In this document: one piece after another, positions 1-9,735 of the stretch | Numbering within the stretch: position 1 is the stretch's first letter | Layout of the letters: each line of letters starts with the position of its first letter | Assembly: GCF_000970085.1 (NCBI RefSeq) | Contig: NZ_CP009506.1 | Coordinates: forward strand, 1,922,001 to 1,986,000 | DNA from: Methanosarcina siciliae T4/M | GTDB taxonomy: Archaea > Halobacteriota > Methanosarcinia > Methanosarcinales > Methanosarcinaceae | Length of the DNA: 64,000 bases | Direction of reading: 5' to 3' | Program-made: the position numbers and the translations under genes | The notes under the pieces: generated by a model | What the model saw: the letters and a program-made list of their open reading frames with translations, nothing else | What the model was told of the DNA's origin: nothing | Database searches by the model: none

Positions 1-1249
1 CCTCATAGAGGGTCCCTTCATTACAGATTGCAGTAGCCAGCGCAAATTTTTGGAGTCTCTTCATCTCTTCTGCATTAGGGAAACCCCCATCTTTCTTCTT
101 TACCTCACCTTCAGGGATGTAACCTTCTCCCAAGATTTCAAAATAGTTTCCAGGGGGCAACAGGACCATCCTTGCCGTCTGCTGGTTGACAGTGAGAGTC
201 CCTGTCTTGTCGGTTGCTATTGTAGTGCAGCTTCCCAAACTTTCGACAGCAGAAAGTTTGCGGACGATTACATTTCTTTTAGCCATACGGGTGGACGCAA
301 TTGAAAGTGCAACCGTAACCCCTACAGGCAACCCTTCAGGAATAGCGGACACTACGAGAGCTACTGCAAGGAAAAAAACCTCCACAGGAGCGGTTCCCTG
401 TGAAAGGGCAACCGCGCTCATCACGACGCTGGCAAAGATCACAAAAATTCCTATTCTCCGGGAAAAATCTTCCATCCGTATGAGGAGAGGGGGCTTTGCA
501 GACTCGGTTTCCGTAACTGCACGGGCAATCCTGCCAACTTCGGTTCGGCTGCCTGTTGCAGTCGCAACTCCACAGCCGCGTCCCGTAATTACAGTACTGC
601 CAGCGTATGTCATATTGTGCCGGTCACTCACAGGAGTATCTTCTTTAAGTACGCCCACAGTTTTCTGTACAGCAGCGGACTCACCGGTAAGGAGCGATTC
701 GTCAACGGTGAGGTTTGTCGCCCGGAGAATACGAAGGTCGGCAGGGATACGGCTTCCGGATTCGAGCAGGACAATATCTCCGGGGACTATCTCTTCAGCC
801 GGAATTTCACTCTCGACCCCCCTTCTTCTGATCCGGGACATAATTTTTAAGATTGTCTGGAGCTGGGATGCACTCTGTTCTGCTTTCCATTCCTGGATAG
901 TACCGATTACAGCATTAATAATTACTACAAGAAAAATGAATCCCGCATCTCTGAGATCGTCCATAAAAACAGCGATTATTCCTGCTATAAGAAGGATGTA
1001 AATTAAAGGGCTTTTAAACTGGTGAAGAACTATTTCCGCAAGTTTCGGGGGCTTCTTTGTCGGAAGGGTATTTTCTCCATATTCCTTGAGCCTGATGGCT
1101 GCTTCTTCAGGGTCAAGTCCCCTGGAGGAAGTTTCAAGCTCTCTAAAGATTTTCTCATTTTCCTGAGAATGCCATTTAACGGTATCTTTATCCTGGCTCT
1201 CTGAAACCACTAACTCGGAAGATTCTTTCCGGTATGGACCATTCCCCAT
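1..1249 (-). CDS. P-type cation-transporting ATPase, N-terminal part (runs off window)
   Basis: Reading the minus strand from an ATG at 1249 gives an open frame to the window edge. It encodes an N-terminal cation-ATPase domain, two membrane helices, an actuator domain with LTGES (near 678-692), further helices with PEGLP (near 330-345) and the phosphorylation motif DKTGTLT (191-211). This order is that of P2-type (Ca/Na/Mg-like) ATPases, which pump cations across the membrane by an aspartyl-phosphate cycle. The nucleotide-binding domain and last helices lie outside the window, so the ion cannot be named. In-frame GTG codons at 1312 and 1321 are alternative starts, the latter preceded by GAAGAG. 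No partner gene is visible. Confidence 0.9.
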   Translation of the reverse strand, partial: MGNGPYRKESSELVVSESQDKDTVKWHSQENEKIFRELETSSRGLDPEEAAIRLKEYGENTLPTKKPPKLAEIVLHQFKSPLIYILLIAGIIAVFMDDLRDAGFIFLVVIINAVIGTIQEWKAEQSASQLQTILKIMSRIRRRGVESEIPAEEIVPGDIVLLESGSRIPADLRILRATNLTVDESLLTGESAAVQKTVGVLKEDTPVSDRHNMTYAGSTVITGRGCGVATATGSRTEVGRIARAVTETESAKPPLLIRMEDFSRRIGIFVIFASVVMSAVALSQGTAPVEVFFLAVALVVSAIPEGLPVGVTVALSIASTRMAKRNVIVRKLSAVESLGSCTTIATDKTGTLTVNQQTARMVLLPPGNYFEILGEGYIPEGEVKKKDGGFPNAEEMKRLQKFALATAICNEGTLYE

Positions 1250-1654
1250 TTTCTTTTCCAGATCTTGCTGCTTTATCCCCTCTTTAGTGCCGCCTGGATC
1301 TGATAAAATCACGTTTGTCACCTCTTCGGTACCATTTTTAATTTGCTTTATGCAGATTCCTTTCTATCTGCCTTCCTTAATCTAAGTACGGGTTGAGTTA
1401 TTCTTCTGCTCAGTAACTGGAGATACAACTTGACAGCTTTCCAGGTGTGACCTTTACATTTTTTAAAAGAAAATCAGTTGAATACAGGAACTTCTCTGGG
1501 CGTTGAGCAATTTTCGGTTTCCGAACTGCTAAATGTCCGGATATCTCCATAACACCGAGTTTCCCTCTATATATCCTTCGCAATGTATGTTGCTCATCTT
1601 ATAAATCTAGTGTCGTACCCATTCAATTATTTCACATAATACTTTGAAATTTTC

Positions 1655-1822
1655 TCATATCTCTATTTCTGCAGCATTGAGCCAACTTGCATTTTGGAGT
1701 GTAACATAACTCTAAATTCCAGCGTGTAATGTAACTCTATCTTGTTCCGGATCTGCTTTGCTTCCTCTTCGGAGAATGTTTCGTAGAATGACTTTTCTTT
1801 ATGGATACTGAGATTATTCGTA
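1655..1822 (-). pseudogene. IS630-family transposase remnant
   Basis: The minus strand encodes a stretch ending in AKQIRNKIELHYT and then, in a shifted frame, QNASWLNAAEIEI. The pair of motifs (LEFHYTPK followed by SWLNMAEIE, near the catalytic Glu) is typical of the C-terminal half of IS630-type DDE transposases. Frame shift, an in-frame stop and missing flanks show it is dead. No terminal repeats could be placed. Family assignment is from motif memory only. Confidence 0.6.
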
Positions 1823-2094
1823 GCCAGTCTGATGACTTCTCGTGAGTCATCGGTTAAACATCAGAAACTCACTCCTACATATGTTTTTATAGAAATCCTA
1901 ACTATTAATCATTGGTCATCGGTTAAGGGATTTTCTTGCCTGAAAGCTATCGATTTTGCACCAAAAGGATGCCTTAAATTTTGTCTTTTTCACATGAAAT
2001 CGACACCCATTACCAACTTCCACTGTGATAACACTTTTGGAGACTGTTGTGAGAATGGAGGTAATTTATCACTATTCATCACTTAACCGAACAC

Positions 2095-2310
2095 GCATGA
2101 AAGTAATTCAAAATATATGCATGGATAAAGGATATGATTCTCCTGAGATCAGAGAATTGGTTAAAGAATATGGTTATGCTGTTCATATCAAAACCCGAGG
2201 AGAGGAAAACGCAAGAATAGAGATATCAGATTTTAGAGTAAGAAGATGGGTTGTAGGCAGGACCTGTCGGATAGGCTCTTATTCAAAGAATTTCATATGC
2301 GTTTTTTTGC
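2095..2310 (+). pseudogene. IS5-family transposase C-terminal remnant
   Basis: The translation includes CMDKGYDSPEIRELVKEYGY, then KTRGEE, then FRVRRWVVGRT. This matches the order seen near the end of IS5-type DDE transposases (DKGYDS, then HIRPRGE, then ARRWVVERTHSW). The usual spacer between the second and third motif is missing and the region after RWVVGRT is degenerate, so the frame open from 2025 to 2423 is read as decayed transposase rather than a gene. It overlaps the first bases of grpE. Confidence 0.6.
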
Positions 2311-2419
2311 TCACTCTGGGAGATTTGCTACCAGATTATCCAAAAACTATTTATAGAATTACAAACAATCACAGATCAAGGCGAGCGAACCGTTACAATA
2401 ATTTCATGGGGATCTATAA

Positions 2420-3049
2420 ATGAAGAAGTCCACTAAAAAGGAAAGTACGCATTCTAAAGAAGATAGCCAGAATCAGGCTGAAAATTCCGAAGCCCGGAAC
2501 TCTGGACCTTCTACCGAACAAGCCGGTGAAAAAACGGCAGGCCCTGAAAAAGAACCTGCGGGTTCAGGCGCTAAAAAGAGTCCAGAGGCTACCTGCAGGG
2601 AGGAAAACGAACTACTCAAGGATCAACTTTTCCGGCTTGCAGCGGATTTTGAGAACTTCAAAAAACGGACCGCCCGTCAGATGGAAGAAAACCGAAAAGC
2701 TGTGCTCGAACAGGTGCTTCTTGACTTTGTCGAAGTGACAGATAACTTCGAACGTGCCCTGAAATCTGCACGGACTGCAGAAGACATGGGTTCGATTGTA
2801 AGCGGAATTGAGCAGCTTTCAAAGCAGTTTTTCTCTATCCTGGAAAAATACGGGCTTGAGAGAATAAAATGCGAAAAGACAGGGGAGTTTGACCCTCACA
2901 GACATGAGGCAATCCAGCACATAGAAACTTCCGAAGTTCCGGATAATACCATAGTTGATGTTTACAAACAGGGTTATTCTCTGAACGAAAAGGTTGTCAG
3001 ACCTGCTCTGGTTTCAGTGGCAAAAAACCCTGAAGAGACAGAAAAATAA
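2420..3049 (+). CDS. grpE: GrpE, nucleotide exchange factor of DnaK
   Basis: The product has 209 residues. The first 60 are hydrophilic and rich in Glu, Lys and Ala; a long coiled-coil follows (about 60-120), then the compact beta domain with the signature running from FDPHRHEAIQ to GYSLNEKVVRPALVSVAK at the C-terminus. GrpE speeds ADP release from DnaK in the cytoplasm. GGGGATC lies just upstream of the ATG. It is first in the order grpE-dnaK-dnaJ, separated from dnaK by about 285 bp, so each gene probably has its own promoter. Methanosarcina acquired this Hsp70 set from bacteria according to published work; nothing here contradicts that. Confidence 0.96.
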   Translation: MKKSTKKESTHSKEDSQNQAENSEARNSGPSTEQAGEKTAGPEKEPAGSGAKKSPEATCREENELLKDQLFRLAADFENFKKRTARQMEENRKAVLEQVLLDFVEVTDNFERALKSARTAEDMGSIVSGIEQLSKQFFSILEKYGLERIKCEKTGEFDPHRHEAIQHIETSEVPDNTIVDVYKQGYSLNEKVVRPALVSVAKNPEETEK

Positions 3050-3076
3050 AATTGATTAACTCAAAACCAGACATAC

Positions 3077-3143
3077 ACCGAACTTCCATTTACACCGGTT
3101 AAACCGAACTTACATTCACACCTGTTAAACCGAACTTACATTA
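3077..3143 (+). repeat. 26-bp direct repeat, about 2.6 copies
   Basis: ACCGAACTT recurs at 3077, 3103 and 3129, an exact 26-bp period, with units of the type ACCGAACTTACATTCACACC. They lie just after the grpE stop and about 200 bp before dnaK. The function is unknown; a regulator array for heat-shock control is one possibility, replication slippage another. Confidence 0.75.
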
Positions 3144-3228
3144 AAATCGACACTAAATTCAATAACTTCTCCGGGCAGACAAACTAACAAATAGACCTGC
3201 CGATCAGAAGGAACAAATTTATTAAGTT

Positions 3229-3253
3229 ATTTCCGGGTCCGTTGACCGGAAAT
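3229..3253 (+). promoter_or_regulatory. Inverted repeat upstream of dnaK
   Basis: ATTTCCGGGTC and GACCGGAAAT flank a CGTT loop, giving a 10-bp stem with one bulge. It lies 80 bp before the dnaK start and has no T-run after it, so it is more likely an operator or leader structure than a terminator. Confidence 0.45.
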
Positions 3254-3334
3254 TTAATTGATTAACCTGAAAAACAACCTGTATGGGTAATCCAACTAAA
3301 TAACTTAATTGACAATTTACTATGAGGCTATAAT

Positions 3335-5185
3335 ATGGCAAAGATACTGGGTATAGACCTTGGTACTACCAACTCTTGTATGGCAGTGATGGAAGGCGGG
3401 GACGCTGTCGTGCTCCCGAATGCCGAAGGAAGCAGAACAACTCCTTCAGTCGTAGGATTCTCCAAGAAAGGAGAGAAACTTGTGGGCCAGGTCGCAAAGC
3501 GGCAGGCAATTTCAAACCCTGAGAACACTGTTTATTCCATTAAAAGGCACATGGGAGAAGCAAACTACAAAGTCACACTCCATGGAAAAGAATACACTCC
3601 TCAGGAAATTTCTGCAATGATCCTCCAGAAGCTCAAAACGGAAGCAGAAGCTTATCTCGGAGAGACAATAAAACAAGCTGTTATTACAGTTCCTGCTTAT
3701 TTCAACGATGCGCAGAGGCAGGCTACAAAGGATGCAGGTTCGATTGCCGGGCTTGAAGTCATGAGAATCATAAACGAGCCCACAGCCGCATCCCTGGCTT
3801 ACGGGCTTGACAAAGGAGATGTGGACCAGAAGATCCTTGTCTACGACCTTGGAGGCGGGACCTTTGACGTATCAATCCTGGAGCTCGGAGGCGGGGTCTT
3901 TGAGGTTAAGTCCACAAGCGGGGACACCCGCCTTGGCGGAGACGACTTCGACCAGCGTATTATCGACTACCTGCTCGCAGAATTTAAGAAAACCGAAGGA
4001 ATTGACCTTTCCAAAAATAAAGCTATCCTCCAGCGCCTGAAAGACGCTGCCGAAAAAGCAAAGATCGAGCTTTCGGGAGTCGCCAGCACCAACATCAATC
4101 TCCCCTTCCTGACCGTCGGGACTGACGGGGAACCAAAGCATATGGACGTGGACCTGACCAGAGCCCAGTTCCAGAAGATGACTGAGGACCTCCTGGAAAA
4201 AACCCTCGTATCCATGCGCCGCGCCCTCAGCGATGCAAAACTTACCCCGAATGACCTTGACAAAGTGATCCTCGTAGGAGGCGCAACAAGGATGCCTGCT
4301 GTGGTCGAACTTGTCGAGAACTTCACAGGCAAAAAGCCCTACAAGAATATCAACCCTGACGAGGCAGTTGCAATCGGGGCAGCTATCCAGGCAGGAGTCC
4401 TGGGCGGAGAAGTAAAAGATGTCCTCCTGCTCGACGTTACTCCCCTTACCCTGGGAATCGAGACTCTCGGGGGCATTGCAACCCCACTCATCCAGAGAAA
4501 TACCACCATTCCGACCAAAAAGAGCCAGATATTCTCAACCGCTGCTGATAACCAGCCCTCGGTCGAGATCCATGTCCTGCAGGGAGAACGCGGAATTGCT
4601 TCTGAAAACAAGACTCTCGGCAGGTTCACCCTTGACGGCATACCCCCGGCGCCGAGGGGCATCCCGCAGATCGAGGTCGCCTTTGACATTGATGCAAACG
4701 GGATTCTGCATGTGAATGCAAAGGACCTGGGCACAGGCAAGGAGCAGTCCATTTCCATCCAGAAACCAGGCGGACTTTCCGATGCAGAAATTGAACGCAT
4801 GGTCAAGGACGCGGAACTCCACGCCGAAGAAGACAAGAAGCGCAAGGAAGAAGTTGAGACCAGAAACAACGCCGAAGCCTTGATCAATGCTGCGGAAAAG
4901 ACTCTCAAGGAAGCCGGCGATGCAGCTACCGAAGACCAGAAATCAAAAGTTGATGCTGCAATTGAAGATCTGAAGAAAGCCCTTGAAGGAAAGGATGCCG
5001 AAGATATTAAGGCAAAGACAGAGGCTCTTCAGGAAGCCGTATACCCTATTTCGACAGCCATGTACCAGAAAGCCCAGCAGGAGGCTCAACAGGCTGCAGG
5101 CGAAGCGGGCACTGATGCAAAGGGTCCTGATGATACCGTCGTTGACGCCGACTACGAAGTAGTTGACGACGAAAAGAGTAAGTAA
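3335..5185 (+). CDS. dnaK: DnaK, Hsp70 chaperone
   Basis: The product has 616 residues, full length for DnaK. It starts with the phosphate-1 motif GIDLGTTNSCMAV, contains VPAYFNDAQRQATKDAG and YDLGGGTFDVSILE in the ATPase lobes, the VLLLDVTPLTLGIET linker region, a beta-sandwich substrate domain, and a C-terminal helical lid ending in an acidic tail (VVDADYEVVDD). It binds unfolded polypeptides in an ATP-controlled cycle with DnaJ and GrpE. ATGAGGCT lies 10 bp before the ATG. Codon use is richer in G/C-ending codons than the surroundings, as expected of a highly expressed gene. Confidence 0.98.
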   Translation: MAKILGIDLGTTNSCMAVMEGGDAVVLPNAEGSRTTPSVVGFSKKGEKLVGQVAKRQAISNPENTVYSIKRHMGEANYKVTLHGKEYTPQEISAMILQKLKTEAEAYLGETIKQAVITVPAYFNDAQRQATKDAGSIAGLEVMRIINEPTAASLAYGLDKGDVDQKILVYDLGGGTFDVSILELGGGVFEVKSTSGDTRLGGDDFDQRIIDYLLAEFKKTEGIDLSKNKAILQRLKDAAEKAKIELSGVASTNINLPFLTVGTDGEPKHMDVDLTRAQFQKMTEDLLEKTLVSMRRALSDAKLTPNDLDKVILVGGATRMPAVVELVENFTGKKPYKNINPDEAVAIGAAIQAGVLGGEVKDVLLLDVTPLTLGIETLGGIATPLIQRNTTIPTKKSQIFSTAADNQPSVEIHVLQGERGIASENKTLGRFTLDGIPPAPRGIPQIEVAFDIDANGILHVNAKDLGTGKEQSISIQKPGGLSDAEIERMVKDAELHAEEDKKRKEEVETRNNAEALINAAEKTLKEAGDAATEDQKSKVDAAIEDLKKALEGKDAEDIKAKTEALQEAVYPISTAMYQKAQQEAQQAAGEAGTDAKGPDDTVVDADYEVVDDEKSK

Positions 5186-5214
5186 ATAAAGAAGAATTAA
5201 CAGAAACAATAGAT

Positions 5215-5277
5215 GCCTGGGAATTCCCAGGCCTGACCGGAAACCTGGGAACAGGTTCCGTCTCCTTTATTTTTTTT
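5215..5277 (+). terminator. Double hairpin with T-tract after dnaK
   Basis: A perfect 18-bp palindrome GCCTGGGAATTCCCAGGC (5215-5232) is followed by a second stem-loop (5239-5259, GGAAACCTG / CAGGTTCC) and then a T-rich run with T8 (5261-5277). This is a good terminator for dnaK, 20 bp before the dnaJ start, and may let only part of transcription reach dnaJ. Confidence 0.7.
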
Positions 5278-5296
5278 AAAACTACAGGGAATCCTG

Positions 5297-6445
5297 ATGG
5301 CTACCAAACGTGATTATTACGAAATTCTCGGACTACCTAAAGATGCCTCAGTCGAAGACATAAAGAAAAAATACCGGAAACTTGCACTGCAGTACCATCC
5401 TGACAGAAACAAGGACCCCGGGGCTGAGGAAAAATTCAAGGAAATATCCGAGGCTTACGCCGTTCTTTCAGACACGGAAAAACGGGCTCAGTACGACCGC
5501 TTCGGGCACGCCGGAATTGATAACCAATACAGTGCAGAGGACATCTTCCGGGGTGCGGACTTCGGTGGGTTCGGAGATATTTTTGAAATGTTTTTCGGAG
5601 GCGGTAGGAGAGGCGGGCCTATGGGCCCAAGGAGAGGTTCGGACCTCCAGTATGACCTCTATATAACCTTCGAAGAAGCTGCTTTCGGCGTCCGTAAAGA
5701 TATCGATATCCCAAGGACAGAAAGGTGTTCCACCTGTTCAGGCACGGGAGCAAAACCGGGCACAAGCCCGAAACGCTGCCCTACCTGTGGCGGTACGGGG
5801 CAGGTCCGCACCACCCGTTCAACTCTGGGGATGCAGTTCATAAGCACCACCACCTGCAGTACCTGTCACGGCAGAGGCCAGATAATTGAGTCCCCATGCT
5901 CTGTTTGCGGCGGGGCGGGCAGAGTCCGGAATAAGAGAACAATAACAGTTAACGTACCTGCAGGAGCGGACTCGGGTATGACCCTCAGGCTCAGCGGAGA
6001 AGGCGATTCGGGAGAGCCGGGTGCACCCTCAGGAGACCTTTATATTATCATCCACGTGATGGAACACAAGAAATTCAAGCGGGTAGATTACGATGTAATC
6101 TCCGAACTGCCAATAACCTTCACACAGGCCGCACTCGGAGCCGATGTTATGGTCGATACCCTTTACGGTAAGGTCAAAATGAATATCCCGGCAGGGACTC
6201 AGACCCATTCAGTCTTCAGGCTCAGGGACAAGGGCATACAGCGCCTCCATGGGCACGGCAAAGGGGACCAGCTCGTAAGAGTGATGATCAAAACTCCTAC
6301 AAAGCTCAATCAGGAGCAGAAAGAGCTGCTCCGCCAGTTTGAGTATCTGAGCAAAGGAAAGAAGCCCGAAGGAGAGGAAAAGAGTAAAGCCGAAAAGCAT
6401 AAAAAAGGGATTTTTGAAAAAGTAAAAGATGCCTTTGAAAGTTGA
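5297..6445 (+). CDS. dnaJ: DnaJ, Hsp40 co-chaperone
   Basis: The product has 382 residues. Domains in order: J domain with the HPD motif (YHPDRNKD, about residues 33-40), a Gly/Phe region including GGRRGGPMGP, four zinc-binding repeats (CSTCSGTG, CPTCGGTG, CSTCHGRG, CSVCGGAG; about 143-212), then the two C-terminal substrate-binding domains and a Lys-rich tail. It is therefore a type I DnaJ that delivers clients to DnaK and stimulates its ATPase. It lies 111 bp behind dnaK with a terminator between them. Confidence 0.98.
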   Translation: MATKRDYYEILGLPKDASVEDIKKKYRKLALQYHPDRNKDPGAEEKFKEISEAYAVLSDTEKRAQYDRFGHAGIDNQYSAEDIFRGADFGGFGDIFEMFFGGGRRGGPMGPRRGSDLQYDLYITFEEAAFGVRKDIDIPRTERCSTCSGTGAKPGTSPKRCPTCGGTGQVRTTRSTLGMQFISTTTCSTCHGRGQIIESPCSVCGGAGRVRNKRTITVNVPAGADSGMTLRLSGEGDSGEPGAPSGDLYIIIHVMEHKKFKRVDYDVISELPITFTQAALGADVMVDTLYGKVKMNIPAGTQTHSVFRLRDKGIQRLHGHGKGDQLVRVMIKTPTKLNQEQKELLRQFEYLSKGKKPEGEEKSKAEKHKKGIFEKVKDAFES

Positions 6446-6991
6446 AAAAACTTTGGCTTAAATTTTAATTTTTCAGATCTTTTTTAATTTTCTATTTTTC
6501 CCTTTTACACACTTTTTTCTATCTTGTTTTGTTTTTGATTTCATGAGAATTATTCTTTATAAACTTTCTTTTTTCTTTGCAGAATAGCTTTTTTCTTTGC
6601 AGAATATCTTTATATCAAGACTATTTTCTATACCGGAAGTTTGAAAAACATTTATATATACCTGTTTAATTCTATGCTAAGAATCATACTTACTTTGCAA
6701 AAGCATAGGTTTGAAAAATTCTTGTTTGCAAAACGTTAATTTCCAGAGATGATAACACGCTGGTTAATTTTACTGCAACGAATTACGTATCAGGCGCCAT
6801 TTTACGCATAAGGATTGAGCCTGAGATATTCTATATGTTTATTTTAGCTTTATTTACTTTGACTGCTTTCACTTCGGTTATTTTTATTCGAATCTTTTCG
6901 TTCTTTTTAATCTGTCCTGTGCTCATTGCTTCTGGTTCGGTGATTTATACAGTGGTAGATTCGTTAAAAACAGTTTTTTTGAAGGTGTTCT
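6446..6991. other. Intergenic region: oligo-T terminator, 20-bp tandem repeat, TATA box
   Basis: Directly after dnaJ come several T-runs (6468-6510), the usual archaeal termination signal. A 20-bp unit TTTTCTTTGCAGAATAGCTT is tandemly duplicated at 6571-6590 and 6591-6610. TTTATATATA at 6650-6659 is a possible TATA box for the trk genes. A 73-codon frame starting at 6835 runs into trkA and is not considered real. Confidence 0.55.
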
Positions 6992-8338
6992 ATGAAAGCT
7001 GTAATTATTGGTGCAGGGGAAGTAGGCTATCATATTGCAAAAGCTCTCTCCTCTAAAAATGATGTGGTAATTATAGAAAAAGACGAGGAAGCAGCAAAAA
7101 GAGCAGACGAACTTGACGTGCTCGTGGTAGAAGGAAACGGCGCGAACGCAGAAGTTCTTTCAAAATTTCTGCATAATGCTGATCTGCTTGTAGCTGTTAC
7201 GGGTGTTGATGAGGTTAATATTGTTACCTGCATGACCACCAAACTCATTACAAAAAACAAACTCAGCTGGAAGGATACAAAGACCATAGCAAGGGTTAGC
7301 AATCCTGATTATATAGATTCCCCTGTTACGTCAAGAGCTCAGGTTGGCGTCGACCTTATGATCTGTCCCGAACTTGCACTCGCATCGGAAGTTGCTGACG
7401 TGCTCTCAAGCCCTTCTGCCATAGATGCGGAAATGTTTGCAGAGGGAAAAGTAAAGATGACCGAGTTTGCAATAAACCCGGAGAGCAGGCTCGTTGGAAA
7501 GCAGATGCAGGACCTCCGACTTTCAGACTGTTGCATTGTCAGTGCGGTTTTCCGTGAAGACCAGATCATAATTCCCCACGGAGACGATTTAATTAAAGCA
7601 AACGACCACATGGTAGTTGTAGGCAAGCCCGATGCCCTGGAAACCCTTGAAAACGTTTTCGAGAGCAAAGTGCCCCATAGAAACAGAATTCTCCTTATTG
7701 GCTGCGGAACCGTAGGCTTCTATCTGGCAAAATTGATTGACAGGGAGGAAAACGCCGATTTGAGGATTATCGAGCACAAGAAAAGTCGCTGCATAGAAGT
7801 TGCCGAGATGCTGGAAAATGCCCTTGTGCTCAACGGAGACGGCACTGATGTCACCCTTCTAAAGGAAGAAAATATTGAGGACATGGACGTTGTCGTTGCG
7901 GTCACGGACAGCGACGAAAAGAACCTGCTCTGCGCCCTGCTTGCAAAGCAGCTTGGGGCAAAAAAGGTAATTGCCAGGGCTGACCGCTCGGACTACCTGC
8001 CTCTTTTCGAAATGGTCGGAATCGACATGGCCGTAAGCCCCAGAGAAGCAACCGTAAACGAGGTCCTCAAGCTAACCATGGGCAAAGGCATACAGACGCT
8101 CACGACTATCGAAGGCGAAAAAGCCGAAATCATAGAATATACGGCTTCCGATAGGTCAAAAATTGTCGGCAAACCCTTAAACAAGGTAAAGTTCCCCAAA
8201 GGAGCTCTTATCAATATGGTAGTACGAGGAAAAGAAACTATAATTCCGAGGGGTGATTTCGTCGTCAACAACGGAGACCGTGTAGTTATATTCTCAATGG
8301 CTTCTGCGGTTTCCGAAGTGGAAAAATTCTTCAAATAA
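6992..8338 (+). CDS. trkA: TrkA-type potassium uptake regulator, copy 1
   Basis: The product has 448 residues with two RCK units: an N-terminal Rossmann domain (VIIGAGEVGYHIAKAL), a TrkA-C domain (about 150-220), a second Rossmann domain (LLIGCGTVGFYLAKLID, about 228) and a second TrkA-C domain. This is the full-length Trk regulatory subunit that binds NAD(H) or nucleotides and gates the TrkH channel from the cytoplasm. It is followed 24 bp later by a broken trkH, so it probably now acts on TrkH copy 2 or other channels. It is closely similar along its whole length to the trkA at 9736. Confidence 0.95.
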   Translation: MKAVIIGAGEVGYHIAKALSSKNDVVIIEKDEEAAKRADELDVLVVEGNGANAEVLSKFLHNADLLVAVTGVDEVNIVTCMTTKLITKNKLSWKDTKTIARVSNPDYIDSPVTSRAQVGVDLMICPELALASEVADVLSSPSAIDAEMFAEGKVKMTEFAINPESRLVGKQMQDLRLSDCCIVSAVFREDQIIIPHGDDLIKANDHMVVVGKPDALETLENVFESKVPHRNRILLIGCGTVGFYLAKLIDREENADLRIIEHKKSRCIEVAEMLENALVLNGDGTDVTLLKEENIEDMDVVVAVTDSDEKNLLCALLAKQLGAKKVIARADRSDYLPLFEMVGIDMAVSPREATVNEVLKLTMGKGIQTLTTIEGEKAEIIEYTASDRSKIVGKPLNKVKFPKGALINMVVRGKETIIPRGDFVVNNGDRVVIFSMASAVSEVEKFFK

Positions 8339-8362
8339 GTTTTCCGGAGAAGAAGTTTTTCC

Positions 8363-9429
8363 ATGAATGATAAAGCTATTTTTAACGCCCTGGGGAAAAT
8401 TCTGGTACTTCTGGCTTTTACCATGTTTGTTCCCCTTTTTGTGGCTCTTTATTACAGGGAACCCCTTGAAAGCCCCGGGCCCCGCAGAAGATAAGCTAAA
8501 ACCGAGAATAAAAGATACGGCAAAGATCCTGTGGGTCCTTTATGTCCTTATCTCTGCTCTTGAGGTTCTGGCCCTGATGCTGGCAGGGATGTCCCTTTAC
8601 GATGCCCTCATCCATACCTTTGCCTGTATGGCCTGCGGCGGGTTTTCCCCTTACGGAGCAGGGATCGAAGCTTTTGGAAGCCCTCTAATCGAGTTTGTCC
8701 TTACCTTTTTCATGTTTGCAACCGGGGCGAACTTTGCCCTCTATTACCGGGCAGTCCGCACTGATAAAAACATACTGTTCAGGGATGAGGAATTTAGGGT
8801 CTATGCATCCTTTCTTCTGGGTTTTACAGGCTTGCTTACCCTTGTCCTGTACAAAGACATGGGACTTTCCCTGTTCAATTCCATCCGCTACGCTTCTTTT
8901 CAGATAACATCGGTTATGACAGCCACGGGTTTTGCCTCTGTCGACTTTAATCTGTGGAAGGACTCTGCAAAAGTCCTGGTCCTTGCAGTCATGTTTATAG
9001 GAGGCTGTGCAGGTTCTACGGAAGGAGGCATGAAGGTTGTGCGTTTTCTGTTAATGTTGAAATACGCAAGAAGAGAACTCTTTAAATTTATTCACCCAAA
9101 AGTTGTGAAACCCATCCGTTTCAATGGAAAAACTGTTTCTGATGACGTTTTGCAGTCCGTACTCTCTTTTGTTGTGATTTACATCTCCGTCTTTGTCTTC
9201 AGCTCAATGCTTCTGAACCCTGCTAGGGGTAGAACTTATTAGCTCGGTTACAACTTCGATAACGACCCTCGGAAACATCGGGCCTGGCTTTAATCTTTTT
9301 GGCCCTATGGGAAACTTTGAGTCTCTTCTCCCGCTGGGTAAAATTGTCCTTATCAGTAATATGTGGATTGGCAGGCTGGAATTGTACACCGTACTGGTAC
9401 TCTTCACAAGTGACTTCTGGCACTCCTGA
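8363..9429 (+). pseudogene. trkH: TrkH potassium channel, copy 1, internally deleted and frameshifted
   Basis: The frame from ATG 8363 reads MNDKAIFNALGKILVLL and corresponds to the first helix of TrkH copy 2, but after about 37 codons it stops. Sequence matching copy 2 from its EDKLKPR motif (about residue 169) continues in another frame, so about 125 codons including the first pore loop are gone. The second and third filter motifs (ACGGFSP, TATGF) remain. Near 9225 a second frameshift occurs; the last part (TLGNIGPG to LFTSDFW) is in a third frame ending at 9429. A complete channel cannot be made. The intact partner is at 11138. Confidence 0.88.
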
Positions 9430-9582
9430 ACCGGAGATGTCCGCAGGCTCAAAAACATCAGGCTCTGAATATTCAGACACCTGTTTTTCAGGCATCTCTT
9501 TTTTTTCAGAATAGTCAGACATTTAATTACCACTACATAACCACAGATATGCCTGAACTCCCACCAATTCTGTAGTTTTAGA

Positions 9583-9636
9583 TGATTATTTATACGTTAC
9601 GATATACAAGGTGACTATTTATACGTTACAATATAC
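9583..9636 (+). repeat. 29-bp direct repeat, two copies, between the trk units
   Basis: TGATTATTTATACGTTACGA and its near copy TGACTATTTATACGTTACAA start at 9583 and 9612. Each contains a TATTTATAC element resembling an archaeal TATA box, so the repeat may supply two promoters or operator sites for trkA copy 2. There is nothing else notable between 9430 and 9735. Confidence 0.55.
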
Positions 9637-9735
9637 TAATTCTTAGAAATATACTCATTTACGGTTTCTTTTTTCCAAAGAATACTTAAGCAAGCAGGTA
9701 ATATTTGAGAACATTCTTTTCTTTGAGGGAATCTT

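Noticed and set aside
2025..2423. 132-residue ORF before grpE as a functional gene
   Set aside because: Its centre matches a transposase end but with deleted spacers and a degenerate tail.
6835..7056. 73-residue hydrophobic ORF before trkA
   Set aside because: It overlaps trkA in another frame and lacks a ribosome site.
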